NCBI GenBank assembly: GCA_030761205.1
Contig: JAULJL010000021.1
Location: 12,071,160 to 12,135,159, forward strand
Length of the DNA stretch: 64,000 bases
Origin: Fremontodendron californicum
Taxonomy: Eukaryota; Streptophyta; Magnoliopsida; Malvales; Malvaceae
Direction: 5' to 3'
Below, piece after piece: positions 43,702 to 57,119 of this stretch. A program made the translations under genes and the position numbers. The number at the start of each line of letters is the position of its first letter. The first letter of the stretch is position 1. Below the pieces are notes generated by a model. It ran no database searches. It was not told the DNA's origin and worked only from the letters and a program-made list of their open reading frames with translations.

Positions 43702-44483
43702 GGATTTTTTATTTAAATATAGCTAAAAATAAAAAAATTTCTCAAAATACCGTTACTTTTAGATTATTTCCCAAAATCCGCTGATTTAATACTAGCTGGG
43801 AAATCGCCACCCCCCATGGCGATTTCCCAACGTCAAAAAATATATTTTGGCTAAAAATACTAAGGGAAATCGCCATGGGGGGTGGCGATTTCCCTTGGTG
43901 TTTTTTGCAAATTTTGCTAAAAATACCAAGGGAAATCGCCACCCCCCATGGCGATTTCCCTTGGTATTTTTAGCCAAATTTGCTAAAAAGATGAAGGGAA
44001 ATCGCCATGGGGGTGGCGATTTCCCTTCATTGTATATTTTTTTTTTTGTAATTCTTGGGAAAATATCAAAAACATGCACAAATAGTAAACTTATTATAAA
44101 ATGGTATAATGAATAAAAGTTATTTGAAAAAGAGAAATAAATAATTAGAAATTATTATAAAGAATATTGTAAAGACAAAATTACCCATAATGAAAAAACT
44201 TATTTTTCTTTTTTCTTTCATTAAGGAAATATTATTTTTTTTTAAATATTAATTGAAAATAAATTTAAAAAATAAAATAAAAATTAATTTTAGGCATATT
44301 ATTTTTATTTTTTAAAATTTTTTAATTAAAAAAAGTAAATAAATTTTTTTTTTTTTAAATTAAAAAGTTTTTATTTTCAGAATATTTATTTTTTAATTAA
44401 AAATTAAATTAAAAAATAAAAGAAAAAGGGAAGAGAAGAGAAGGTTTTTTTATCAAGGATAATTGTAAAGACAAAATTATAAA
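43702..44483. other. Sequence unique to unit B, containing the palindrome array
   Basis: About 780 bp with no copy in A, C or D, occupying the NAC position. Apart from the array at 43798-44029 it is AT-rich with TTTTTAATTAAAAA-type low complexity. No gene seen. Confidence 0.6.
43798..44029. repeat. Four hairpins at exact 66-bp spacing, loops alternating in orientation
   Basis: Arms GGGAAATCGCCA / TGGCGATTTCCC start at 43798, 43864, 43930 and 43996. Loops are CCCCCCA, TGGGGGG, CCCCCCA, TGGGGG: C-rich and G-rich alternate, so successive units face opposite ways. The third hairpin extends to 26-bp perfect arms (43916-43941 and 43949-43974). Spacers share GCTAAAAATACC or its complement. Open frames across it on both strands only translate the repeat. 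Confidence 0.9.
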
Positions 44484-45343
44484 AAATGTAATTTATTCAA
44501 ACTTTATTTATAAAAAATAACTTTTGGAAACATTATATTATTATGTAAAATTTAATATAATGTGAATATCAATAAAAGTATATTTCATTAATAACGATAA
44601 TTCTATTAATAATGATAGTTTCAATAATAAATTAAAATTAAAAATTAAATATATTGAAAGTGATTATTCATTAACTATATAATTAATATCATTAACATAC
44701 TTGTAGGCATAATTGATATATTTTTTTAATAACTAATGTGTGTATATTGATATTCTTGTTTTCAAAAAATATATTAATGTTTATGTTCATATTTTTTTAA
44801 AGGGCTATATATAAGTATATTATATTTGTAACATTGTATTTAACGTTTATACGATTTAAAATCATTTTAATCCAGATTTTTTTCTACCTTACCCAGGCTC
44901 GGCCCTAGACAAACCCGAGCTGGTTCGGATCACTATTCAAAAAAATAATAAAAAATTATTTTTACATTAAATTTTATAATTAAATTTAAATAAAAATTTA
45001 ATTTTTAAATGCATGAAAAGTGATCTGGGCCAAGCCGGGCCAGTCTGGATCACCAAAAATTATATCCAAGCCCGACCTAATACGGACCGGGCCTGTCAGG
45101 CTACCTGGCTCATGAGCAAGTCTAAGTCATAAAACAACTTATTATTCATTTTAAACGAAATAACTTCTTATTAATATATTCAGTCATTTGAAAATAAATA
45201 TTGACCACCTCTTGTGAGATTGTCCACGTGTAAGCTTTTGTTGAGTTACACGTGATGGGGAGTGTTTCTTTCTTTTTTTTTTTTTTTTTTTTTTTTTTTC
45301 CCCCCTAAATCAAGGATTTCATTAATAAGTAGATATAAGGAAC
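44484..45343 (+). repeat. Extra copy of the 28477-29342 segment
   Basis: Begins AAAATGTAATTTATTCAAAC and ends ...AAGGAACAAA, where it joins the NAC-upstream sequence GAAGACCCATCC. It contains the truncated hAT MITE and part of the LINE tail with its T run. It agrees with unit A at sites where A and B differ (GACAAACCCGAGCTGGTTCGG versus GACAGACCC...GGTACG in B at ~48895), so it derives from an A-type template. Confidence 0.75.
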
Positions 45344-46777
45344 AAAGAAGACCCATCCTTCTTATATTTGTATATATAAGAAGTCCGAATCTTGAATGAA
45401 ATGTTAACCTTTTCTTATAGGGAAATGTTTTGTTAGCAGGTTATTGAGTTAATTTTTTTGAGGATCCATTTCCCAGCTACTCACCAAGATTAACCCCAGT
45501 TTTAGTTGTTAAATGGCCCAAATCCAGAGATTTTATAACCTAAGCCAACGTGATCAAAATAGGATGTTCATTGGAAAAACAAAAAAAAAACAAAAAGCGG
45601 CCCAGGTTGGGTCTGGGCATCCTTTTGGTAATTAAGATTAAATTACTGTTTATATTTCGAATCGAACCGGATCTAAACAGATGTAAAACATGTTAGTATT
45701 CTGTCTAGACTTGAACTCGACTCCATTCTATAATCAAAACATATAATAATAAAAAAATATAAATAAATCTCAATCCCATTTAAAAAAGAAGGAACATGCT
45801 TAACGTAATTGTTTAAATAAGACTTAGATTTATTATTAAAAATAATTTATTTTATGTATTTAGTCAACAATTATCATCATATGATAATTTAATTATATTT
45901 AGAATTATTGATTTTATAATTGAATCTTGTATCTTTAATAGAATAAAAATTGAAAATATATTTCATAAAACAAAAAATATAAAATTTTAAAATTAAATTT
46001 GATAATTTGAAACACGATACGAAATTAAGTGGATTTGAATTTTGCATAACCATGTTTTTGTCGATGCAGTTATGCGTTTATGACTTTAAAAATTCTCGTG
46101 TGATCCGTTTACAATTTACACAATTTTTTTCATGAAAATTAAAGGTATCCTCAAATCTTATTTTCATATCTAATTCTCTATCCGGACGATCTTAAGGGTG
46201 TAATAAAAATTTCAATTAATTAATCATATTAACATGTTAATCCATTTTACTCAATGCATCTAACACATTAAACTCATTTATTAAATATTTCTATTACAAA
46301 TACATAAAACAACTTATTATTCATTTTAAAACTAAGTTAATTGTGTCTAAATGAAATAACTTCTTATTAATATATTCAGTCATTTGAAAATAAATATTAA
46401 CCACCTCTTATGAGGTTTGGACAAAAAATGTTAAGTCCAATGTTTGGCATGTTTTTTGAAACAGGTTTCATTTTTTTGTTCAAACCCGTTTTTTGAACTT
46501 AATATTTTTGTTCAAACACTTCTAAATATCAATTTTTTTTTTAATTTGGACGAATAACTCAATCCATGTACATATCTAATTGGATATATGCCAATGCCAA
46601 TTTCACTAACATACTAAGCATGCGATTCGTCCATCACAAACATAAATTCACGATTATCATGTGAAATTATGTTAAAACGTTAGGCCTATAATAATCGTTC
46701 GACTGAAATGCAAATATTTTTTAAATAGAAATTAAACTAAATCATTAAACAAAAATCTCAACTTACTAGCTTAACCG

Positions 46778-47066
46778 TAGACTTGTTCATGGTCGGGTAG
46801 CCCGCTCGGCTCGACAAGTTTGATTCGTATTGGGTCGGGCTTGGGCAGGAGTTTTAGTGATTCTGTTCGAGCCAGTCCGGCCCGGCTCGAATCACTATTC
46901 ACCTATTGAAAAATTATTATTATTTAGATTTAATTATAAAATATAAATATTAATATAGAAAATTAAATTTTTTTACTATTATTATGAACAGTAAACCAAA
47001 CCGACTAGGATCGAATCTTAGTAAGAAAAAAAAATTCGAACCGCGGTCCGATTATGGGCAAGTCTA
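46778..47066. mobile_element. hAT-like MITE, unit B copy of 26777-27070
   Basis: Same context and ends (TAGACTTGTTCATGG ... GGGCAAGTCTA) as in unit A, inherited by duplication. Confidence 0.65.
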
Positions 47067-49753
47067 CTTAACAGATGTTATTCTTTAGTAACAGTGTTGA
47101 TGCTTAAGGTTCGAAAACAAATCTTAACCTTTACGAAGTCTTTAAAGTTCATTTCTTTTGCCTTCTTTATTAGGTAAAATGCCTTTACGGAATCTTCTCC
47201 TTTGCTCCTGTAGTCATTTCATGTATTTCCCAAGCAAAATCAAGAGAAAACGAAGAAAAAATCATATTTATTTTGCTAATTTTTTTGTAATCAATTTTAA
47301 TACTAAGATTATTCATGAATGAAGTGAGAATCAACACATCATCCAAATTTTGGATAAAGTATGATGAGATTCATTTAATTCTAACCAGCGGTAGAGTTTG
47401 CATTACGTTGCGGGTTAATAAATGATAGAATTGAAATGTTTAAAAATATTAATTATTTGTGATGACATGAAATATAAAAATATAAGCAATCATGAAAAAA
47501 GAGATTCTGAAACAAGTATGCATTATACTATAATAAAATGTATAATGCCTAAATCATCATTTTCACCCTAAATTTTTTCCTCAAATCTCTCTATCAATTT
47601 ATTAACTACTTCAATTATTCTAAATCCCATCTATATTAATAGACAGAATGTCATAAAAATCCCCAATATCAATAGCTTAAAACCTAGAACAACCCAAAAA
47701 ATTTCACACAATACCCAATTAAACTTCAAATCATGATTTATGTCTCATCTTAGTTGTCTTAAAATTATGTCCCAAATTCTCTAATGGCTTACATTATTTT
47801 GGGGACAATTTTAATATTATAGAAGATACTCGCACTACGTAGGGGGTTTACATGTTTAATTTAGTGGATTTACAAATTTGATTTAATTATTAGTGTAAGT
47901 TCTGTATATACTTAATATATATATATATATTAATGTATGACCGATTTAATAATCCAATTACGAAGTCAATAAATCTTTTTATTGCTAAGCCAATAAAAAT
48001 TTTATTAACCAAAAGATAATAAGTCCAAAGACTCAGAGATACATCCATCACCTAAACAATGACAAATTAAAACCACACTGTAGCAAAACCTTTTAATCTC
48101 AGAACATAATAGAAATCTAAAAATCAAATTGAATTGCTATGATAAATTATTCAAAAAAAAAATTATACGAATTTAAATGAACTTAACAAAACGTTTACGT
48201 GTAAACTATTAAACAATCTAAAAGCTTCCGAACCATCAAAAACAACTTTTATCATTTTAATCCATGAGAATATATTTGAATTAGTAATTTCATCAAATAT
48301 TTTAATAAATTTTACTTTACTTTCATAGCTAGAATATATACTCATAATAGCATTGTTAAAATGATTCAAATTAAAAGATAAAAATTTCATCTCTAAATAA
48401 ATCCCATGAATCAGTTGTCCTTTTTTTACACATCACATAAAAATATTAAAAAATTTATTTAAATAAAATGTAATTTATTCAAACTTTATTTATAAAAAAT
48501 AACTTTTGGAAACATTATATTATTATGTAAAATTTAATATAATGTGAATATCAATAAAAGTATATTTCATTAATAACGATAATTCTATTAATAATGATAG
48601 TTTCAATAATAAATTAAAATTAAAAATTAAATATATTGAAAGTGATTATTCATTAACTATATAATTAATATCATTAACATACTTGTAGGCATAATTGATA
48701 TATTTTATTAATAACTAATGTGTGTATATTGATATTCTTGTTTTCAAAAAATATATTAATGTTTATGTTCATATTTTTTTAAAGGACTATATATAAGTAT
48801 ATTATATTTGTAACATTGTATTTAACGTTTATACGATTTAAAATCATTTTAATCCAGATTTTTTTTCTACCTTACCCAGGCTCGGCCCTAGACAGACCCG
48901 AGCTGGTACGAATCACTATTCAAAAAAATAATAAAAAATTATTTTTATATTAAGTTTTATAATTAAATTTAAATAAAAATTTAATTTTAAATGCATGAAA
49001 AGTGATCTGGGCCAAGCCGGGCCAGTCTGGATCACCAAAAATTATATCCAAGCCCGGCCTAACACGGACCGGGCCTGTCAGGTTGCCTGGCTCATGAGCA
49101 AGTCTAAGTCATAAAACAACTTATTATTCATTTTAAACGAAATAACTTCTTATTAATATATTCAGTTATTTGAAAATAAATATTGACCACCTCTTGTGAG
49201 ATTGTTCACGTGTAAGCTTTTGTTGAGTTACTTTTTTTTTCTCCTAAATCAAGGATTTCATTAATAAGTAGATATAAGGAACAAGGAAGCATTGCTGTAA
49301 ATAAGCAAATGCTATAAAGGTTGCCGAAACAAGGCACCTAACGTGATGGGGAGTGTTAAGTGGTGTTATCCTACATCTATTAAATTTTTGGTTTTTCATG
49401 ATCTTATATTGAAGTTGGGTCTCTCCATTTATTACCAATTGGTTTTAGGTTGGATGTTTAACATGATATCAGAGCCTAGATGTGTTATATTCTTCCTGCC
49501 TAACCCATATGAGGTTGATCACCCCTTGTGTCGAGCATCCAACTTAAATGTTAGGCCAGACCAGGTTTGGACAAAAAAAGTTACACCCAATGTTTGGCAT
49601 GTTTTCTTAAAACGTGTCTCATTTTTTTTCAAATCCATTTTTTGAACTTAATATTTTTATCAAAACCTTTTTAAATATCAAATAATTTTTTGATTTTAAA
49701 CAAATAGCTCGACTCATGTACATATCTAATTGAATATATGCCAATGTCAATTT

Positions 49754-49932
49754 TTTTTTGTGTAAACCCGGGTGTCCCCACCCCCATTTTATGGTTGATG
49801 GAAGACTAATCTATTTTGGGCCGGGAGTGTAATGGTAAAGCTCTCCCAATATTGGAGACTCCCAGAATTCGAACATTGATTCTCATCTAGGGGGTTGGAG
49901 CCACTAACTATTTCAACCAACTAAATGTTGGT
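49754..49932 (-). mobile_element. tRNA-derived SINE, unit B copy
   Basis: Flanked by TATGCCAATGTCAATTT at 49737-49753 and 49933-49949. Same body as 29813-29991 with a few substitutions; inherited by duplication. Confidence 0.7.
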
Positions 49933-50547
49933 TATGCCAATGTCAATTTCACTAACATACTAAGCATGCGATTCCTCAGTCACAAACACAAGTTCACGAT
50001 TATCATGTGAATTACATTAAAAAGTCAGGTCTATGATAATTGATCGATTGAAAATGCAAATATTTTTAAAATAGAAATTAAACTAAATCATTAAACAAAA
50101 ATCTCAACTTATTAACTTAATGGCAGACCTACTAATGGGTTGGGTAGTCAGCTCGGTTTGATCCGAATTGAGTCGAGTTTGGACATGAATTTTAGTGATT
50201 CATGTCGGTCCGACCTAGCTTAAATCACTATTCAAGTATTAAAAAAATTTATTTAAATTTAATTATATAAATATATAAATATTAATATAAAACTAATTTT
50301 TAAAATTTTTATTATTATTATGAACAGTAAACCGGGCTAGCTAGAGCCAGACCTGGATAAGAAGAAAAAACTTTCGAGCCGCAACTCGGTTCATGAACTT
50401 AACAGTTGTCATTCTTTATTAACAGTGTTGATGCTTAAGGTTCGAAAACAAATCTTAACCTTTACGAAGTCTTTAAAGTTCATTTCTTTTGCCTTCTTTA
50501 TTAGGTAAAATGCCTTTATGAAATCTTCTCCTTTGCTCTTGTGGTCA

Positions 50548-51678
50548 TCAATTATTATGAAAATTGAGTCCATAGGGACACATAGGGAATTTTTGAATTT
50601 CATTACAGGGTTTTTTGGTCCTATTTTGTCATTTTTAGGGATATTTTTGACTTGTCACAAAGAATTTTTAGGGACCCAAGAGGCATTTCTTTAAATGTCC
50701 AAAAAATGTTAATAAATATATATTCCAAAAAAATATTTTGTTTTCTTAGGTCGATTTAGGATCTATATCCGACCCGCTTGGAAATTTTTTTTAAAAAATT
50801 ATTGTTTATTTTAATTTTAAATGATGTATTTACAGTGGTTAGTTCGCACGTTGACTCGCGAATCGATTTAAGATCCGTACTCGACTCACTCAGAGAAAAA
50901 GTTGAAAAATAAATTTATTTTACTAATTATTTTTATTTTAATTTTAAATGATGAATTTAGAGTGGCTGATCCGCATGTTGACTCGCAGGTTGATTTAGGA
51001 TCCATATCCGATCCACTTGGAGAAAAAGTTTTAAAAAATATTTTATTAATTATTTTTATTTTAAATGATGCTTTTAAAGGGATTGGTTCGCACGTTGACT
51101 CGATGGTCGATTTAAGATTCGTACCCAACCGGCTAGGGGAAAAAGTTAAAAATTTTATTTTATTAATTATTTTCATTTAAAATTTAAATGATGTATTTAA
51201 AGGCGTAGGTCTGCGCGTTGAGTCACGGGTCGATTTAGGATTCGTACCCGATCCGTTCTGAAAAAAAGTAAAAAAAAAAAAGAAGGAAAAAACGAACTTG
51301 CTACTAACCTTTATGAGAAAATCGATCCTATGAGAGAATAAAATATAAACCACAATTTTATTTTTTATTTTTACCTCCTATAAATAAAAATACACAGTAT
51401 ACAATAAAGTCCCTAAATATTTTAAAATATATATATAAATAACATTTAAAAATACATTTATATCACATAATTTATAAATAAACAATTATTATAAATTTAA
51501 TTTTCATAATTAACAAAATATAATTATATTAAGACTATTACAATTTTAAAATAAAAAGATTAAATAGAAAATTATTATTTAAAAAATATAATTTAAAATT
51601 AATTTATTATTATTAATTAATTAAAATTTTATATCAAAAAATTAAAACTATCCCGGCGAAGCGAGGGTCTTTTTCTAG
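50548..51678 (+). mobile_element. Helitron-like element 1, unit B copy
   Basis: TCAATTATTATG start, TTTTTCTAG end, hairpin-like CCCGGCGAAGCGAGGG before the end (better preserved than in A), same five core repeats. Confidence 0.72.
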
Positions 51679-52311
51679 TTTCATGTATTTCCAAGCAAAA
51701 TCCAGAGAAAACGGAGAAAAAAAAATCATATTTACTTTGCTAATTTTTTGTATTCAATTTAATACTAAGATTATTCATTAATGAAGTGAGAAGCAACACA
51801 TCCAAAATTTGGATAAAATATGACAGGATTCATTTATAATTTCAATCAGCGGTAGAGCTCGCGTTACGGAGAAATTTTTCACTCTTTTTATTAAGTAAAT
51901 GATAGAATCGAAATATTTAAAAATATTAAAATGTTAATCATTTGTGACAGTATGAAAAATATAAAATATAAGAAATTATGAAAAAAAAAAAAGATTTTGG
52001 AATAAATATACATTATACTATAATCAAATGTATAATGCCTAAACCATCATTTTCACCCTAATTTTTTTTCTCATGTCTCCTTATCAATTTATTAATTATC
52101 TCAATTATCCTAAATTTCATCTCTATTAATGGACAGAATGTCATAAACAACCAAATATATCAGTAGCTTAAAACCTTAAACAAACCAAAAAATTTCACAC
52201 AATACCCCAATTAACCTTCAAATTATGATTTATGTCTCATCTTAGTTGTCTTAAAATTATGTCCCAAATTCTCTAATGATTTACACTATTTTGGGTACAA
52301 TTTTAATATTA

Positions 52312-53976
52312 CTAGATAATGTCCGTGCTTCGCTGCGGAATGTTATCGGATTTGAATTGATATTTTATAATAAATTTGGAAGATTAAAAACAAAGAGGAG
52401 TAAAGATAATTTAGAAAAATAATAACTTCTATCCTTATACGACACTTGGTATAAAATTGAGAGTTATTTGAATATTATCAATTAAATTCGACAATTTTAG
52501 ATACAATATAATCATACGATACAAATATATATTTTTTTGCTCAGCCAACAAATTTTTATTAGAAGGTAACCTCAAAAGACTACAAAGTCAGAGAGCATAA
52601 AGCTCCCCTCCAAGTACAAACCAGACCATCTAAAACAGAATCCAAATTCACAAAAACCACCTTAAACTTAGAAAATTACAAAACTAAGACCTTAACACAA
52701 CAAAAGACACCACGGTAAAACACCTTCATTTGCAATCTTAAACCAAAATTTTGCACCAAAACAGAATTGCAACTTCAAAACTGTGGTTAACATAAGATAC
52801 AAACATAACATGATAAAAATAATTAAAACACGACATGACACAAAATATAACATGAACATGACACTAATACACGAACGTGTCAAAATCTACATAAAACGAA
52901 TTATTAATGTGTGATAAAATAATACAAACATGTTATAGATATACAACTTTTCCTTAAATTGAATCATTATATTGACGGCTTTGGGAACTATTCAACTCTA
53001 TTGATCAGATGATGTTGGATATTGGCGAGATTCATTTTGTTAATGTTTTCTTGAAGCAAACAGTATGGTTGACGAGCTTGCTAAAGTTGGAGTGAAAAGA
53101 ACAAATATGTTCATGGTGTGGTGGTAAGCTGTTTATGATTTCAACTGGGATATTTTTGTGCTTCAGCTTACTTTTTCTGATATTTTGTATGATGATGTTA
53201 ATGTGGGTGATATTTTTGGAAATTTTGGATGTACCTGCAGGTGTTTGATGTTTTGAATGTTGTAACCGCCTTTGAGGTGAATGTTGAGTCTGCAATAAGT
53301 CTTAATGAATAAAATAGTTTCATTGTCTAAGAAAAAAAATTGAATCATTATAATAAATTATGCAAAATATGGGATGAATTGAAACATGACACGAACACAC
53401 AAATTTTTTTCTAAATTGGATCACCATAACAAACTCTGCAAAATATTTGGATGAATTGAAACATGACATGAACACATGGGAAAAAATAATTAAAATACGG
53501 CACGACACGAAAATAACATGAACACAACACAAATACACGAACGTATCAAAATCTACATAAAATAAGTTATTAACATGTAAAAATTATATAAATTTATAAT
53601 ATTTTGAACAGACGAAAAATAACACAAACACGACACGAATATGTGAACGTGTCAAAATTTACATAAAACAAATTATTAACGTGTAAAAATCGTATAAATT
53701 TATAATATTTTAAGAACAAAAAAAAAATAATACGAACATAAAAATGACAGAAACACACAATTTTTCCTCCATTTTTTTTCTTTTTCTTTTTCTTTTTCCT
53801 TTTCCTTTTCCTTTCTTTTTCTTTTTTTCTTTCTTAATAAAAAAAATTTGAAAATACCTAAACTAACCCCCAACCCCTATAATACCAATGATTAGTTGTC
53901 AATTAACCTTACACTCAAAATTCTCAATTCTCTTCTCTCATTGATTTGGGGGATTATTTTTATAGTAAGTTGTAGA
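52312..53976 (-). mobile_element. Helitron-like element 2, unit B copy without the MITE
   Basis: Same ends as 32373-34344. It contains the LINE tail and LINE RNase H fragment, but the MITE site at 53235-53242 is empty. Confidence 0.72.
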
Positions 53977-54908
53977 TAAAAGATACTCACGCTATGCAAG
54001 GGGTTTACATGTTTAATTTAGTGGATTTACAAATTTGATTTAATTATTAGTGTAAGTTCTATATATACTTGATATATATATATATATATATATGATAGAT
54101 GTAATAATACAATTACTAAGTCAATGAACCTAGAGGTCAAATTACTATGACAAATTATTGAAAAAAGATATGAATTTAAATGAACTTAACAAAACTTTTA
54201 CGTGTAAACTATTAAACAATCTAAAAGCTTCCGAACCATGAAAAACAACTTTTATCATTTTAATCCATGAGAATATATATGAACTAATAATTTCATCAAT
54301 CTTAAAAAATTTTACTTTACCTTCATATCTAGAATACATACTCATAATAGCATTGTTAAAATGATTCAAACTATCATATAAAAATTTCATCTCTAAATAA
54401 ATCTCATGAATCAACTGCCCTTATTTTATACATCATATAAAAATATTAAAAATTTTATTTAAATAAAATGTAATTTATTCAAAATTTATTTATCAAAAAT
54501 AACTTTTGAAAACATTATATTATTATGTAAATTTTAATATAATGTGAATATCAATATAATTATATATATCGTTAATAACGATAATTCTATTAATAATCAT
54601 AATTTCAATAATAAATTAAAAATTAAATATATTAAAAGTGATTATTCATATACTATATAATTAATATCATTAATATACTTGTAGGCTTAATTGATATATA
54701 TTATTAATAACTAATGTGTGTATATGAATATTCTTGTTTTCAAAAAATATATTAACGTTTATGGTCATAATTTTTTAAAGGATTATATATAAATATATTA
54801 TATTTGTAACATTATATATAACGTTTATACTATTTAAAATCATGTTCATAATATTAATATATTAATAATTAATATTAATGTTAATTCATATTAATATTAA
54901 TATTAATG

Positions 54909-56472
54909 TTAATAGCACCAATGGTCTCCAAATTATTGGGCATATTTTATATTGATCCCTAAACTTCAAAACGTATCAATTCGGTCCTTGATTATAAGTA
55001 TCATAACAAATTGGTCCATTCCGTTAGCTTTTCCGTTACCTTTGCCGTTAGCAAACAGCTAGTGACACGTGTCACCAGCTGATTGCTAACACATACCTCT
55101 TCATTTTTTTCCTTTTTCTTTATTTCTTTATTATTTTTTCTTTGATCTTTTTTTATAAATAAATACAAAGAAAAAAATAATTCATATTATAAATTAAATA
55201 ATTTTTTTAAAATATAATTAATTTAAAAAGTATGAAATATTTATTTACTTTAATTTTATAAAAAATACTTTTCATCTTTTCATTTCTTTCTTTCTTTTTG
55301 TTTTGTTTTTTTTTTTTTGCTTTTCTCTTCTTTATAAATAAATATTGAAAACTAAATTATAATTTAAATTAATATTGTAATAATCAAATAATTGGAAAAA
55401 ATATATAACTATTTATTTACATTAATTTTATAAAAATATATTTTTTAATTTTTTTTGTTTCTTCCCTTTCTTCTTTTTTCTTTTCTTTATAAACAAATAC
55501 AAAAAAAAATATATATATATAATATATAAGTATATTCTATTATATTATATTTTAAATTAACTTTCTAAAAATGAAATAACTTATAAATATAAAATATTTA
55601 TTTTATATTTATAAGTTTTTTTATTTTTTCCTTTCTTATCTTTTCCCTTTTTCTCTTGTTTGTAAATAAATATAAAGAAAAATAAATAATAATTCATATT
55701 ATAATTTAAATTAATTTTTAAAATATAAAATATTTTATTTACATTAATCTTATAAGAAAAGACGAAAAAAAAGGAAAGAAAAAAGAAAGAAAGAAAAGGA
55801 AAATAAAAAAGAAAAAAATATATTTTTAATAAATGAATTTAAATAAATATTTTATATTTTATAAATTATAAATTATTTAATTTTATGAAATTAATTTATT
55901 TATAAAAAGAAAAAAGGAAAGAAAGAAGAAAGAAGAAAAAGTAAAAGTAAAAGTAAAAGTAAAAGAAAAAGAAAAAGAAAAAATATTTTTTATAAAATTA
56001 ATGTAAATAAATATTTATATTTTATAAATTAATTAATTATTAAAAAATTAATTTAAATTATTATTTATCTTTTGTATTTATTAATGTTTTCATTTTCCCT
56101 TTTTCTTTATTATTCATTATAAATAAATACAAAAGATAAATAATAATTTAAATTAATTTTTTAATAATAAAATAATTTATAAAATATAAATATTTATTTA
56201 CATTAACTTGATAAAAAATATTTATTTACATTTATTTATTAAAAAAGATCAATGAAAAAATAAAAAGAAATAAAGAAAAAGGAAAAAAATGAAGAGGTAT
56301 GTGTTAGCAATCAGCTGGTGACACGTGTCACTAGCTGTTTGCTAACGGAAAAGCTAACGGAAGGGACCAATTTGTTATGATACTTATAGTCAAGGACCAA
56401 GTTGATACGTTTTGAAGTTTAAGAACCAATATAAAATATGTCTTATAATTTTGGGACCATTTATGCTATTAA
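54909..56472. mobile_element. Long-TIR foldback element, unit B copy
   Basis: Same inverted arms as 40613-42105 (TTAATAGCACCAATGGTC ... GACCATTTATGCTATTAA). Its right end is more diverged and followed by GTATTAAC. Confidence 0.55.
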
Positions 56473-57119
56473 GTATTAACTCTTCTTGCTATTTACTCCT
56501 TTGTTTATATATTTATATATTTTTTATCTAATGATTATCTTACGGTTTTAAGCCTCTAAATGATATGTGTTACATAAATTTAGTTTTTTTTTTTGTTGTT
56601 GTCATTTTTTAACTTTTCTTCCAATTATATATTACTTAATTTTATAATTTTGTTCTTATAAAAAAAAATTCACTTTTTTTTTCCTTTTGGCACACATCAC
56701 CTAATCTTTTTCAATACCTATATAAAAACATATTTATCTTTTTAACAGAAAATTTTATTTCCTCTAATATAATTTATGTTAGAAATAATAAATTATTTCT
56801 ATATTTTTTTAATAAAAATAACCATCTATAAAAATAATTAAAATAATTATTTTATTAGCTATATGAATAACGAACTTTTCAGCCATCTAGAAATAAATAC
56901 TCATTATTAAATGAATTAAATTTTGAGTAATAATTTTTATTAAAATATTGAATAAAGTCCTTTAGATAATTTACTAACAAAAACTCAGGAATGAAACTTG
57001 AAATAATAAATAATTTTATTAATAAAACTATAAATTTTTTTCCCCTTATTACTTATAATACATAAAATAGTTTTTCTTATTAAGTAATAAATAAATCATG
57101 TCCAAGACCGTTAAACTTA

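Larger units (their letters stand above)
42745..57119 (+). repeat. Tandem unit B (NAC gene lost)
   Basis: 42745-43700 matches the start of unit A (21185-22140). The homology then stops at ~43702 (AATCATGAGG), resumes with a copied segment at 44484, and rejoins the main order at 45344. The part of unit A that holds the NAC gene (22140-25075) is missing. From 45344 the unit follows A through both Helitrons, SINE, LINE tails and foldback element, without the Copia element and the 33296 MITE. An extra ~45-bp A/G-rich insert is at 45577-45625. Confidence 0.75.

Noticed and set aside
43742..44116. Overlapping frames reading repeated GNRHGGWRFPLVF-like peptides on both strands
   Set aside because: Both strands translate the same palindromic DNA repeat; the repetition is at DNA level and no start context or other domain is present.
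44140..44480. Possible gene in the AT-rich part of the unit B-specific region
   Set aside because: Only TTTAAATTAAAA-type low complexity with stops in all frames.
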